In this document: in pieces, positions 16,678 to 25,980 of the stretch
How positions within the stretch are numbered: position 1 is the first letter of the stretch
How the letters are laid out: each line of letters opens with the position of its first letter
The notes under the pieces: generated by a model
Seen by the model: the letters and a program-made list of their open reading frames with translations, nothing else
Database searches by the model: none
What the model was told of the DNA's origin: nothing
NCBI GenBank assembly: GCA_004299555.1
Contig: SCQU01000003.1
Coordinates: 62,001-126,000, forward strand
Length of the DNA: 64,000 bases
Source: Rhodanobacteraceae bacterium
GTDB taxonomy: Bacteria; Pseudomonadota; Gammaproteobacteria; Xanthomonadales; Rhodanobacteraceae
Direction of reading: 5' to 3'
Program-made: the position numbers and the translations under genes

Positions 16678-19600
16678 ATGGCCATGACCGCAGGTAACGA
16701 CATGATGTCCACGGTAACCGGTGCAACCGGGGTGGCGTCGATGGCGCCGCCCGGCATGGCGGCACGGGACGCGGATGGGGCTGACCGGAAGGCGACGATG
16801 CGACTTGAAGAACACATCGAATTTTCAACCCTCGGTTGGGTCAAGCCCCAGATCGATGGGCTCCTGCTGGAAGCGCGCCAGGCCCTCGAAGCGTTCGCCG
16901 AGGACGCTGCCGACACGGGATTGATCAAAAATTGCGTGGGGTTGCTGCACCAGGTGCTGGGTACCCTGCGCATGGTCGAGTTGTATGGCGCCGCTGAATT
17001 GGCGCAGGAAATGGAGCATCTGGCGCAAGCGGTGCTGGATGGCCAGACCGCGCACCAGGACGAGGCCATGGGCACGCTGATGCGTGGCCTGGTGCAGTTG
17101 CCCGACTACCTTGACCTGATCGAAAGCGGACACAAGGACATCCCGATCGTCCTGTTGCCGTTGCTGAACGAACTGCGGGATGCGCGTGGGGCCGCACCGG
17201 TCGACCGGCGCGTGCTGTTCCATCCCGACATTGACCGTCCGTTGCCTGCGGACGCCGCGGGTGCGCGGGCCGCGTATCCGTTTGCCGACCTGCGTCAGCG
17301 CGCCACCCAGATCCGCGCGCGGTTGCAGGTGCAGCTGCTCGCGTGGACGCAGGGCAAGGCCACCGATTTCGGCGCCCTGCGGACGTGCGTGGATGACTTG
17401 CTGGCCATCAGCCACGAAGAATCGGCGCGGCGCCTGTGGTGGATTGCCGGCGGCGTGCTGGAAGCCCTGCAACAGGGGCGCTTGGATTCGCATCTGGCGA
17501 GCCTGCAGCAGCAGTTTGGACATCTCGACCGGGCGCTGCGGCGGGTGCAGGATCAGGGTGAGGAATCCTGCGCCGATGAAGACGCGCGCGAGTTGACCCG
17601 GGCGCTGCTGTTTTTCATTGCCCAGGCCGCGCCCGGCCCGGGCCGTGGTGAGGCGGTCGCGCGGTGTTTCGCGCTCGACAAGATGGTACCCACCGAGGCC
17701 GAGCTCGAGCGTGCGCGGGCCGCGATGTCCGGCCGCAATCGCGCCCTGCTCGACACCGTCGCCAAGGCGGTGCGGGAAGACCTGCTGCGGGTCAAGGAAG
17801 GGCTGGATATTTTTCTCCGGCGCGAGAATCGCGAAGGGCGCGAGCTCACGCCGCAGGTCGAGGTCCTGCACCGGGTGGGTGATACGCTGGCCGTGCTGGG
17901 CCTGACCGCGCCCGCCAAGATGGTGGAAGAACAGCGGCGGGTGGTCGTTGACATCATCGATGGCAAGCGCGCGGCAAAGCCCGATGTGATCCTGGATGTG
18001 GCGAGCGCGTTGCTGTACGTCGATGCCTCGCTGGATGAGCACATCGAACACCTCGGCGCGGAAACGCCGTCGGACAGCACGCTGCCGGCCAGCGAGGCGC
18101 GCAAGATCATGCGCGCGCTGATGCGCGAGGCCGGCACCAACCTTGGCAAGGTCAAGGATGCGTTGACGGCCTTCATCGAATCCTCATGGTCGCACGCGCA
18201 GCTGGCGGGCGTGCCCAAGCTGCTGGCCGAAGTGGGCGGCGCCTTGCGCATCCTCAATCTTGATCACCCGGCCGGTTTGGTCGAAGGCATCGATTGCTAC
18301 GTTGGCAACGAGTTGATCGCCGACCACCGGGTACCGACGGTCGACGAGATGAACCAGTTGGCCGATGCGCTGGCCGGCGTCGAGTATTACCTCGAGATCG
18401 GCCACGACGCCAACGCCAGCGACAGCCGCGTGCTGGATGCAGCGCAACACAGCCTCGAGCTGCTGCACTACTGGCCCGTGCCTGCGCGGCGCGACCCGGT
18501 GCCGCCGCTGGAGGCGGACCTCGCGTCGACCGCGGTGGTGCCGGCCCCGGCTGCAACGGCCCCAGGTACGCCCAGCGCGCCTGCTCAGGCCAAGACCGCA
18601 CCGGTCACCACCGTCGAGGAGCCCGCGCCGGCGGCACGGGTGATCCCCGGGGTCGGCCCCGGCAAATGGGTGGAAGTCGAGGTCGAGGCGCTGGAACCGG
18701 TCAGTGGCGATGCCGCGCCGGTCGACGCCACGTTCCAGGATGCAGCCGGCATCGACGAGGAAATCCGCGAGGTCTTCGTCGAGGAAGTCGGCGAAGAGAT
18801 TGCCAACATCAACGTGAACCTGCCGGCCTGGAAGGCCAATCCGGGCGACCTCGACACGCTCAAGAACGTGCGGCGTTCGTTCCATACCTTGAAGGGTTCC
18901 GGCCGCCTGGTCGGCGCGGCCGCGCTCGGTGAGTTCAGCTGGAAGATCGAGAACATGCTCAACCGCGTGCTCGATCAGACCATCCAGCCCGACGCGAATG
19001 TGCAGGCGCTGGTGGACGCTGCGGTCGCGACGCTGCCCAAATTGCACGCCGCGCTGCAGGGTGAAGGCGTGACGCTGGATCCGCCACTGGACGCGATCAT
19101 GCAGACCGCCGACAAGCTGGCGGCCGGGGCGCCGGCGCGGATCGAGGAGCTGGCGCACGGCTACCGCAAGGTACTGCGCAAGGAGATGCGGTGGGTACCG
19201 ATGCCCGAGGCGGAGCCGGCGGCGGCCGTTGAACCGGCTGGCGCGGTACCGCTCGAGCCGGTCATTACCTCGCCCGAGTCCGGGCTGCCGGTCATCGACC
19301 CGATCCTCCTCGACGTGCTGCGCACCGAGGTTGGCCAGCATCTGGAAACCATGCGCGGTTACCTCGCGCGTGATGACGCATTTGCCGCACCGGTCGACGA
19401 TGAGCTGGTGCGTTCGGTGCATACGCTGCACGGCGCCATCGCGATGGTCGGCATCGACGCCTTGGCCAGCATGCTGGCGCCGATGGAAACCTGGATCCGG
19501 CGGGTGCGCAGCGCCGATGCGGCGCTCGATCACGAGGGCTGTGATGCCGTGCGCGATGCGGTCGCGGTGACTGAACACGTCATGGCGCAGTTTGATGCGC

Positions 19601-22600
19601 CGGTGGCCGATGTGCCCGACACCACCGCGTTGACCGAGCGCCTGGAAGCCTTGCGTGACCGGTGGCCCGAGGCCGCTCCGCTGGGCGCACCGCGGCGCGC
19701 GGCCGCCACCACGGCGGTTGAACCTGAAGCCGTACCGGCCGAACCGGCACTCGATGCCGGTGTGGCCGCGGTAGGCCTTGAGTCCACGTCGATGTTGCCG
19801 ACCGAGGATGACGAACAGGCATTGGCGGCGCGGGAAGCGGCCGAACGGGTGGCGATCGAGCAAGCCGAACAGCAGCGCCTTGCGGCCGAGCGCGCCGAGC
19901 GGGAACGCGTTGCGGCCGAGCAAGCCGAACAGGAACGCGTTGCGGCCGAGCGGGCCGAGCGGGAACGCGTTGCGGCCGAGCGGGCCGAGCAGGAACGTGT
20001 TGCGGCCGAGCAGGCCGAGCAGGCCGAGCAGGAACGCGTTGCGGCCGAGCAGGCCGAACAGGAACGTGTTGCGGCCGAGCGCGCCGAACAGGAACGCGTT
20101 GCGGCCGAGCAGGCCGAACAGGAACGTGTTGCGGCCGAGCAGGCCGAACGCGATCGTCTCGTGGCCGAGCAAGCCGAACAGGAACGCGTTGCGGCCGAAC
20201 AGGCCGAGCGCGATCGTCTCGCCGCAGAGAAGGCCGAGCAGGAACGCATCGCTGCCGAACGCGAAGAGCAGGCACGCCTTGCGGCGGAAGCCGAGCAGGC
20301 GCGCATCGCCGCCGAGGCGGCCGAGCAGGCGCGTATCGCCGCGGCGCGCGAAGCTGCCGAAAAGGTCCTGGCTGCCACCGCGTTGCCGCCATTCCCCGAT
20401 GATCCGCAACCCGACGGGGCACTGGACCCCAATCTTGACGCCGAGCTTGTGGGCCTGTTCACCGAAGAGGGCGGCGAGTTGCTGGACGCGAGCGATGGCC
20501 TGCTTGCGGCCTTGCGCGGTGCACCCGCCGACTTTGACAGTGTGCACGGCCTGCAGCGCAATCTGCATACGCTCAAGGGTGGTGCGCGCGTGGTGGGCCT
20601 TGGCCAGATCGGCGATCTGGCGCACGCGATGGAGACCCTGCTGGAGATGGTGGGCGAGCGCAAGCGCGCGCTTGAACCCATAGAAGTCGATTCCCTCGAA
20701 CGGGGCTTCGACCGTCTGCACGACATGGTGGAACGCGTGCAGCGGGGCCAGGCAGTGGCCACGCCGCTCAACGCGATCGAGCGTTTCAATGCGCTGGCCG
20801 AAGGCCGGCCGGTGGGCGGTGAAGCGGCTCCGGTTGTAGCGCCGGCGGTGGGCGGCAAGGCGCCCGCGCGGCGCGTACCGGCCCCGGCACCGCGCGTCGC
20901 GCCCAAGCATCTGGAAACCGAAGTGCACGCGCCGGTCGAATTGATCCGCGTGCGCAGCGACCTGCTCGATTCGCTGGTCAACGCGGCGGGCGAGGCGTCC
21001 ATCTATCGCGCCCGCCTGGAACAGCAGATCGCCAACTTCCGCTTCAACCTGGTCGAATTCAATCAAACGGTATCGCGTTTGCGTGAGCAGCTGCGCAAAC
21101 TCGAAATCGAAACCGAAACCCAGATCCTGTCGCGTTATCAGCGCGAGAACGAGGCCGCCGAAGGCGCCGCGTTTGATCCGCTGGAGCTCGACCGCTTCTC
21201 CAACCTGCAGCAGTACTCGCGTGCGCTGGCCGAGTCGGTGTCGGACTTGGCGTCCATCGAGGACATTCTGGACGATCAGACCCGCCAGTCCGAAACGCTG
21301 TTGCTGCAACAGTCGCGGGTAAATTCGGATTTGCAGGACGGCTTGATGCGCACGCGCATGGTGCCGTTCGAATCGCTGGTGCCGAACCTGCGGCGCACGC
21401 TGCGTGGCGCGGCCGACGAGCTTGGCAAACGCGCGCAGCTCAAGGTGGTAGGCGCGCAGGGTGAAATGGACCGAAGCGTACTCGAGCGCATGAAGGCGCC
21501 ATTCGAGCACATGCTGCGCAATGCCTTGACGCACGGCATCGAGGCTCCGGCCGAGCGCGTCGCACACGGCAAGCCGGCCGAGGGCACCGTCACCGTGCAG
21601 GTCGGGCGCCAGGGCACGGAAGTGCTGGTGCGCGTGTCCGACGATGGCGCCGGTTTCGACCGCGACGCGATTCGGGCCAAAGCCATCGAGCGCGGCCTGT
21701 TGCAGCCGGGGGTGCCGGTCACCGACAGCGAACTGTTCAATTTCGTGTTGCAGACCGGCTTCTCAACTGCAGCGGAAATCAGCCAGCTTGCGGGTCGCGG
21801 CGTGGGCATGGACGTGGTGGCCAACGAAATCCGTCAGCTGGGCGGCTCGCTGGTGATCGAATCCGAACGTGGCCGTGGCACCACGTTCAACATCCGCCTG
21901 CCGTTCACGCTGGCCGTCACCCAGGCCATTACCGTGCGCGCGGGCGAAGCGACCTTCGCGATCCCGATGACCTCGGTGCAGGCGGTGTCGCGCATTCCGC
22001 ATACCGAGCTGGCCGAGCGGATCGCGGGCGATGCCCCGGCGGTCGACTACATGGGCGAGTCCTACGCGCTGTATGACCTGTCGGCGATGCTGGGGTTTGG
22101 CGCGTCACGTGCGCCGGAAGATACCGCCGGACAGGTGCCGCTGCTCATGGTGCGCGCGGGCGATCTGCGTGCGGCGGTGCACATCGACACCGTCATCGGC
22201 TCGCGCGAAATCGTGGTCAAGCCGGTCGGCCCCCAGATCAGCAACGTGCCGGGCATGTTTGGCGCCACGATCATGGGCGATGGTTCGGTGATGCTGATCC
22301 TCGACCTTGCACCGCTGGTGCGGCATCAGGTTGCGGCCAAGGCGGCTGCGGCCGCCGCGCTGGTGGCGGCGCCGGAGGGCGAAACGGGCGCCGCGGTTGC
22401 CGCAGCGGCGCCGGTGGCCCCGGTCGCGAAGCCCGAACCCGAGGGCCCGCGCGTGGTCATGGTGGTCGATGATTCGATCACGATGCGCAAGGTCACCACC
22501 CGCGTGCTCGAGCGCGAGCAGTTTGGCGTGATCACCGCCAAGGACGGTGTGGATGCGCTGGAGAAACTGCAAGAGCACATCCCCGACCTGATGCTGCTCG

Positions 22601-22821
22601 ACATCGAGATGCCGCGGATGGACGGTTTCGAGCTGGCCACCCACATGAAAAACGACAGCCGGTTCCGCAAGGTGCCGATCGTGATGATCACCTCGCGCAC
22701 CGGCGAGAAGCATCGCCAGCGCGCCTTCGAGATCGGCGTGGACCGCTACCTTGGCAAGCCCTACGGCGAGGCCGACCTGCTGCGCAACGTGCACGAGTTG
22801 CTGGAGGCCACGAGTGGCTGA
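16678..22821 (+). CDS. chpA: Hybrid CheA-type kinase ChpA/PilL
   Basis: A 2047-residue kinase controlling twitching. Three phosphotransfer (Hpt) sites can be read: His736 in FHTLKGSG, His915 in HTLHGA and His1297 in HTLKGG; further degenerate Hpt-like helices lie in the first 700 residues. Residues about 1050-1230 are a highly repetitive Glu/Ala/Arg coiled coil. Then come the dimerisation region, the ATPase domain (N box MLRNALTHGIEAP near 1612, G box GRGVGMDVVANEI near 1705), a CheW domain and a C-terminal receiver with Asp1975 (LLDIEMPRMDG). The start could instead be the ATG at 16798, which has a better ribosome site. Pseudomonas ChpA is longer and has more Hpt domains. Confidence 0.94.
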   Translation: MAMTAGNDMMSTVTGATGVASMAPPGMAARDADGADRKATMRLEEHIEFSTLGWVKPQIDGLLLEARQALEAFAEDAADTGLIKNCVGLLHQVLGTLRMVELYGAAELAQEMEHLAQAVLDGQTAHQDEAMGTLMRGLVQLPDYLDLIESGHKDIPIVLLPLLNELRDARGAAPVDRRVLFHPDIDRPLPADAAGARAAYPFADLRQRATQIRARLQVQLLAWTQGKATDFGALRTCVDDLLAISHEESARRLWWIAGGVLEALQQGRLDSHLASLQQQFGHLDRALRRVQDQGEESCADEDARELTRALLFFIAQAAPGPGRGEAVARCFALDKMVPTEAELERARAAMSGRNRALLDTVAKAVREDLLRVKEGLDIFLRRENREGRELTPQVEVLHRVGDTLAVLGLTAPAKMVEEQRRVVVDIIDGKRAAKPDVILDVASALLYVDASLDEHIEHLGAETPSDSTLPASEARKIMRALMREAGTNLGKVKDALTAFIESSWSHAQLAGVPKLLAEVGGALRILNLDHPAGLVEGIDCYVGNELIADHRVPTVDEMNQLADALAGVEYYLEIGHDANASDSRVLDAAQHSLELLHYWPVPARRDPVPPLEADLASTAVVPAPAATAPGTPSAPAQAKTAPVTTVEEPAPAARVIPGVGPGKWVEVEVEALEPVSGDAAPVDATFQDAAGIDEEIREVFVEEVGEEIANINVNLPAWKANPGDLDTLKNVRRSFHTLKGSGRLVGAAALGEFSWKIENMLNRVLDQTIQPDANVQALVDAAVATLPKLHAALQGEGVTLDPPLDAIMQTADKLAAGAPARIEELAHGYRKVLRKEMRWVPMPEAEPAAAVEPAGAVPLEPVITSPESGLPVIDPILLDVLRTEVGQHLETMRGYLARDDAFAAPVDDELVRSVHTLHGAIAMVGIDALASMLAPMETWIRRVRSADAALDHEGCDAVRDAVAVTEHVMAQFDAPVADVPDTTALTERLEALRDRWPEAAPLGAPRRAAATTAVEPEAVPAEPALDAGVAAVGLESTSMLPTEDDEQALAAREAAERVAIEQAEQQRLAAERAERERVAAEQAEQERVAAERAERERVAAERAEQERVAAEQAEQAEQERVAAEQAEQERVAAERAEQERVAAEQAEQERVAAEQAERDRLVAEQAEQERVAAEQAERDRLAAEKAEQERIAAEREEQARLAAEAEQARIAAEAAEQARIAAAREAAEKVLAATALPPFPDDPQPDGALDPNLDAELVGLFTEEGGELLDASDGLLAALRGAPADFDSVHGLQRNLHTLKGGARVVGLGQIGDLAHAMETLLEMVGERKRALEPIEVDSLERGFDRLHDMVERVQRGQAVATPLNAIERFNALAEGRPVGGEAAPVVAPAVGGKAPARRVPAPAPRVAPKHLETEVHAPVELIRVRSDLLDSLVNAAGEASIYRARLEQQIANFRFNLVEFNQTVSRLREQLRKLEIETETQILSRYQRENEAAEGAAFDPLELDRFSNLQQYSRALAESVSDLASIEDILDDQTRQSETLLLQQSRVNSDLQDGLMRTRMVPFESLVPNLRRTLRGAADELGKRAQLKVVGAQGEMDRSVLERMKAPFEHMLRNALTHGIEAPAERVAHGKPAEGTVTVQVGRQGTEVLVRVSDDGAGFDRDAIRAKAIERGLLQPGVPVTDSELFNFVLQTGFSTAAEISQLAGRGVGMDVVANEIRQLGGSLVIESERGRGTTFNIRLPFTLAVTQAITVRAGEATFAIPMTSVQAVSRIPHTELAERIAGDAPAVDYMGESYALYDLSAMLGFGASRAPEDTAGQVPLLMVRAGDLRAAVHIDTVIGSREIVVKPVGPQISNVPGMFGATIMGDGSVMLILDLAPLVRHQVAAKAAAAAALVAAPEGETGAAVAAAAPVAPVAKPEPEGPRVVMVVDDSITMRKVTTRVLEREQFGVITAKDGVDALEKLQEHIPDLMLLDIEMPRMDGFELATHMKNDSRFRKVPIVMITSRTGEKHRQRAFEIGVDRYLGKPYGEADLLRNVHELLEATSG
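19829..20365 (+). repeat. Tandem 30-bp coding repeats in chpA
   Basis: Near-identical 30-base units built on GCGGCCGAGCAGGCCGAACA and GGAACGCGTT recur in frame, encoding ten-residue blocks of the type QERVAAEQAE. There are roughly a dozen clear copies, with more diverged ones at both ends. The product is a long charged helix between the second and third readable Hpt sites. Near-perfect DNA identity implies recent expansion or gene conversion, and copy number probably varies between strains. Confidence 0.9.
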
Positions 22822-23926
22822 CCAAGCGCAAACGGATCGCGCGCGGGTGGCGTTGATCTTTGGCGATGCGGCGGCGGTCAAGCACCTGCGTGACGCCGTG
22901 TCCGGACCGGTGGATCTGGTCTATGACGTACAGGCCAGCGACTTTGACGTCGCAAAGCTGGTGGCCGCGCGCGCGCGCGCGGCGTTGATCAATCTCGACA
23001 GCTTCGAGTGGCTGGACACGATCGGTGCACAGTTGAGCAAGGCGGGCGTCGCGGTGGTCTTCAACGATCCGGAGATTTCAAGCCAGCTCGAAGGCTGGGA
23101 ACACGCGCGGTGGTTGCGTCACCTAGTTGCCAAGCTGCGCGGCAGCGACGACTACGATCCGCCGCGGCCGGTCGTGGGGACAGCGGCGCCCGTGACCGGA
23201 ACCCCGGTTGTGCCGGCGCCCGCAGTGACGGCGGCGCCCTCCGTGCCGCCGGCCGTAGCCGCGGTGGCAGCAGCGCCCGCATCGCCCGCGGCGATCGAAT
23301 CCGTGTTGCCCTCTCCACCGGCCGCGCTGCCCGCGGTCGAGTTGCCGCTGTCGGCGCGTGAAATCGACACCTTGACCGCCGACTTCGCAGCGGCGCCCGG
23401 GGTGGATGCGGCCGTCGCACCGGCGGGTGACTCCCCCGGGCCGGCGGTGCCCGCGGCCGCAGACCCCAATCCGGCGGATGGCGCCGCCGATGAGCTGGAC
23501 GTTGATACCGAAGCCCTGTCGGCGCTGATTGACGCGCGTCTTGCCGAACCCGAGCAACGCGCGCCGGCGGCCACGGATGCAGGGCCGGCCGACGCCGCTG
23601 CGGTGGTGGCCGACGTGGGCGCGCCGGGCGCCGATGGACCACTGGCGGCGCCACCGCCCGATGATTCCGATGTGCTGGCCGAGCTGCCGGCGCTGGACGA
23701 CTGGCAACTGCTCGATCCCGATGCGCCGGTGGCGCCGGTGGCGGGTAGCGCGCACCCGGAGCCGGCCGCGTCCACCCTGTCTGGCCTGGAACTGGTGCCG
23801 CTGGAGCGCGACGCGCCGCTTGAGCTGCACAGCGAACCGGTGGAACACCGGTTGTACGTGGAAGCGCGCAAGCAACAGGCTGCCGCCGAACCCAAGGCCG
23901 CGGACGCCAACGGAGACCATGCATGA
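22814..23926 (+). CDS. Unknown protein at the chpB position of the Pil-Chp operon
   Basis: The 370-residue protein starts at a GTG that overlaps the chpA stop. Its first 115 residues (VALIFGDAAAVKHLRDAV ... AALINLDSFEWLDTI ... WLRHLVAKLRG) look like an alpha/beta domain similar in outline to the receiver-like N-terminus of ChpB proteins. The rest is a long Ala/Pro/Asp-rich low-complexity region. I see none of the CheB methylesterase motifs (catalytic Ser, His, Asp blocks). The position suggests a remnant or replacement of ChpB that may work as a scaffold; its role is unknown. Confidence 0.6.
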   Translation: MADQAQTDRARVALIFGDAAAVKHLRDAVSGPVDLVYDVQASDFDVAKLVAARARAALINLDSFEWLDTIGAQLSKAGVAVVFNDPEISSQLEGWEHARWLRHLVAKLRGSDDYDPPRPVVGTAAPVTGTPVVPAPAVTAAPSVPPAVAAVAAAPASPAAIESVLPSPPAALPAVELPLSAREIDTLTADFAAAPGVDAAVAPAGDSPGPAVPAAADPNPADGAADELDVDTEALSALIDARLAEPEQRAPAATDAGPADAAAVVADVGAPGADGPLAAPPPDDSDVLAELPALDDWQLLDPDAPVAPVAGSAHPEPAASTLSGLELVPLERDAPLELHSEPVEHRLYVEARKQQAAAEPKAADANGDHA

Positions 23927-24405
23927 GCGCAGTCGAAGCCCTGCCGCGTGAAATCCGCGGGGTCATGCTTCCCGTCACCGGGGGACGGGTGCTGGTGCCA
24001 AACACCACCATGGCCGAGGTGATTACCTATGCGCGGCCGGCCCCCGTGGAAGGCGCGCCCGCCTGGCTGCTGGGGCGCCTGGGCTGGCGTGGCTGGGGTC
24101 TGCCGGTACTGGCGTTCTCGGTGTTGTCGGGCGTTACCGCCGCAGAGTCCACCGAAAACGCCCGCGTGGCGATTTTGAAGGCGCTGGGCGGGCACGCGCG
24201 ATTGCCCTACCTTGGCGTGCTCACGCAGGGGTTTCCGCGCCTGACGCTGATTGCCGAAGATACCCTGCTGGCCGATGACGCGGCCGAAGGCGATACCCCG
24301 GTGGGTGTGCGCGAGCGGGTACGGGTGCATGCCGATCCCGCGTGGATTCCGGACCTGGCGGCGGTCGAGCGCATGGTGCTGGACGCGTTGCCCGCGGTGG
24401 CCTGA
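23923..24405 (+). CDS. chpC: CheW-like protein ChpC
   Basis: The 160-residue protein has a short CheW-type domain: GVMLPVTGGRVLVPNTTMAEV, a WLLGRLGWRGWGLPVLAFS core and ARVAILKALGG. In Pseudomonas ChpC is a second coupling protein of Pil-Chp thought to link other receptors. Its ATG overlaps the preceding stop by four bases. It ends the operon and converges on rsmE with a 39-base gap and no obvious terminator. Confidence 0.85.
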   Translation: MSAVEALPREIRGVMLPVTGGRVLVPNTTMAEVITYARPAPVEGAPAWLLGRLGWRGWGLPVLAFSVLSGVTAAESTENARVAILKALGGHARLPYLGVLTQGFPRLTLIAEDTLLADDAAEGDTPVGVRERVRVHADPAWIPDLAAVERMVLDALPAVA

Positions 24406-24444
24406 CCGCGCCGATCAAAGCCGCGCCTTGCGCCCGTTCAGCAA

Positions 24445-25176
24445 TCAGAAATCGCCGAGCATCGCCTGCAATGCCGCGAGGGCGGCGATGCCGGCGGTTT
24501 CGGTGCGGAGGATGCGTGGCCCAAGGCTGAGCGCACCATAGCCGGCCGCGCGCAGTGCCGCGAGGTCGTCTTCCCCAAAGCCGCCTTCCGGACCCACGGC
24601 CAGCGTCACGGGCGTGGGCGGCGGCGTGAGGCTGCGGATGCGCGTGGCGTCGCCCGGTTGCAGTACGAAACGCGCGTCGGTTGCCGCGTTGGCGGCAAGA
24701 AAGGCCTCGAGGCTGCCGGCGACGTCGATCCGGGGCACGGTGTTGCGTCCGCATTGCTCGCACGCGCCGATCGCGATCGCGCGCCAGTGTTCCAGCCGCT
24801 TTGCCGCACGCGCCGCATCGAGCTTGACTTCGCTGCGCGCGGTCACGATCGGGGCGACGCGTGCCACGCCAAGCTCGGTCGCCTTTTGCACGATCCAGTC
24901 CATCTTTTCGCCGCGCGCCAGCGCCTGCAGCAGGGTCACGCGCAGCGGCGATTCGCGCGCTGGCGATTCGACGGTTGCCACACGTGCGCGGGTCACGCCG
25001 GGCGCGATGGTGGACAGCTGCGCCGGGTACTGGTGGCCGTCACCGTTGAAAAGGGTGACCGCATCTCCGGCGCGCAGCCGCAGCACGCGCACGGCGTGTT
25101 GCGCCGCGGTGGCCGGCAGGGCCAACTCAAGCCCTACCCGCAACGGGGTGTCTACAAACAGTCGTATTTCGCGCAT
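24445..25176 (-). CDS. rsmE: 16S rRNA (uracil-1498-N3)-methyltransferase RsmE
   Basis: The 243-residue SPOUT methyltransferase has an N-terminal PUA-like part (RLFVDTPL ... HAVRVLRLRAGDAV), a linker ALARGEKMDWIVQKATELGV, and the knotted SAM-binding C-terminus: LAVGPEGGFGEDDLAALRAAG and SLGPRILRTETA. It modifies U1498 in the small ribosomal subunit. It is a single gene, transcribed away from the signal-peptide protein that follows. Confidence 0.95.
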   Translation of the reverse strand: MREIRLFVDTPLRVGLELALPATAAQHAVRVLRLRAGDAVTLFNGDGHQYPAQLSTIAPGVTRARVATVESPARESPLRVTLLQALARGEKMDWIVQKATELGVARVAPIVTARSEVKLDAARAAKRLEHWRAIAIGACEQCGRNTVPRIDVAGSLEAFLAANAATDARFVLQPGDATRIRSLTPPPTPVTLAVGPEGGFGEDDLAALRAAGYGALSLGPRILRTETAGIAALAALQAMLGDF

Positions 25177-25301
25177 GGCCCGCGAATCATCACGCTTGGG
25201 TGTTGTCGAAAGTATGAACGGAGTCTGATGTGTGTACCGTGTGCGCGGTTGCCGGGATGCGGCAGGCGCACAATGGCCGTAGAACCTGTAAGGAGGCCAA
25301 C

Positions 25302-25649
25302 ATGAACAAGCGTATTCTTATCACGGCTCTGGTTGCGGCCGGGGGCCTGGCCGCGCTGTCGATGACCGCGGTCGCCGGGCCGGCGGCCAATGGCCAAGCC
25401 GCAAGCCAGCCTGCTGCTGCGCCCGCGTCGCATCCTGCCACGCACGCCACCACGCCGAAGGCGGTGCCGCCGCTTGCCAGCCGCCAGTGTATTCGCGATA
25501 CCGGCAGCCACATTCCACCGCCCAAGGGCCAATGCCTGCCGGTGGCCGGCACCAGCTACAGCCAACAGGATCTCCGGCGCACCGGGGCGATTGACGTGGG
25601 CCGGGCACTGCAGATGCTGGATCCATCCGTCACGGTGCATGGGCACTGA
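25302..25649 (+). CDS. Small secreted protein of unknown function
   Basis: The 115-residue protein has a clear Sec signal (MNKRILITALVAAGGLAAL..., cleavage likely after AVAG near residue 26). A Pro/Ala/Thr linker follows, and then a compact tail holding two cysteines (RQCIRDTG and KGQCLP) that probably pair. The ATG is fixed by a strong AAGGAGG site seven bases upstream. The mature protein would be about 90 residues in the periplasm. I recognise no named family. Confidence 0.7.
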   Translation: MNKRILITALVAAGGLAALSMTAVAGPAANGQAASQPAAAPASHPATHATTPKAVPPLASRQCIRDTGSHIPPPKGQCLPVAGTSYSQQDLRRTGAIDVGRALQMLDPSVTVHGH

Positions 25650-25980
25650 CGAACCGCTGGGCGACCTGTCGGTGGGGTCCGGGGTTGCGGCGGGCGGTGC
25701 TCGCGGCCCATGGCGGCGCGACTTCAACCGTGCTCGGGTCCTGACAAACGCCACCCGGGTCAGGCCGGAGAGCGCGACGCGTGCCAGCGCCCGGGGCCAC
25801 CCGCAGGGCTGGTTCGTGTCTGGGGCCGGCCAGCATCGGCATGCTTGAGGTGCGCGGCCGGTTCCGCAATCGCGCCGGTGCTGCGGGTGGGCATGGCAAC
25901 CGGTTGCCCCGTCACGGGCGGATCCCGGCGAGGCCACGTGGCCGTCCGCGCCGGCATGCCAGCGCGGCTAAGCTTGCCGC
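25650..25980. other. Gene-free interval of 331 bases
   Basis: Between the small secreted protein and the phosphatase gene. Short open frames exist on both strands but are arginine- and proline-rich, lack ribosome sites and resemble nothing known. No terminator with a T tract or promoter boxes can be named. Confidence 0.5.

Noticed and set aside
18184-21567. Very long open frame on the minus strand opposite chpA
   Set aside because: It is the mirror of the repetitive, GC-rich chpA coding sequence, has no ribosome site or recognisable domain and is full of Arg/Gly/Leu repeats from the opposite strand.
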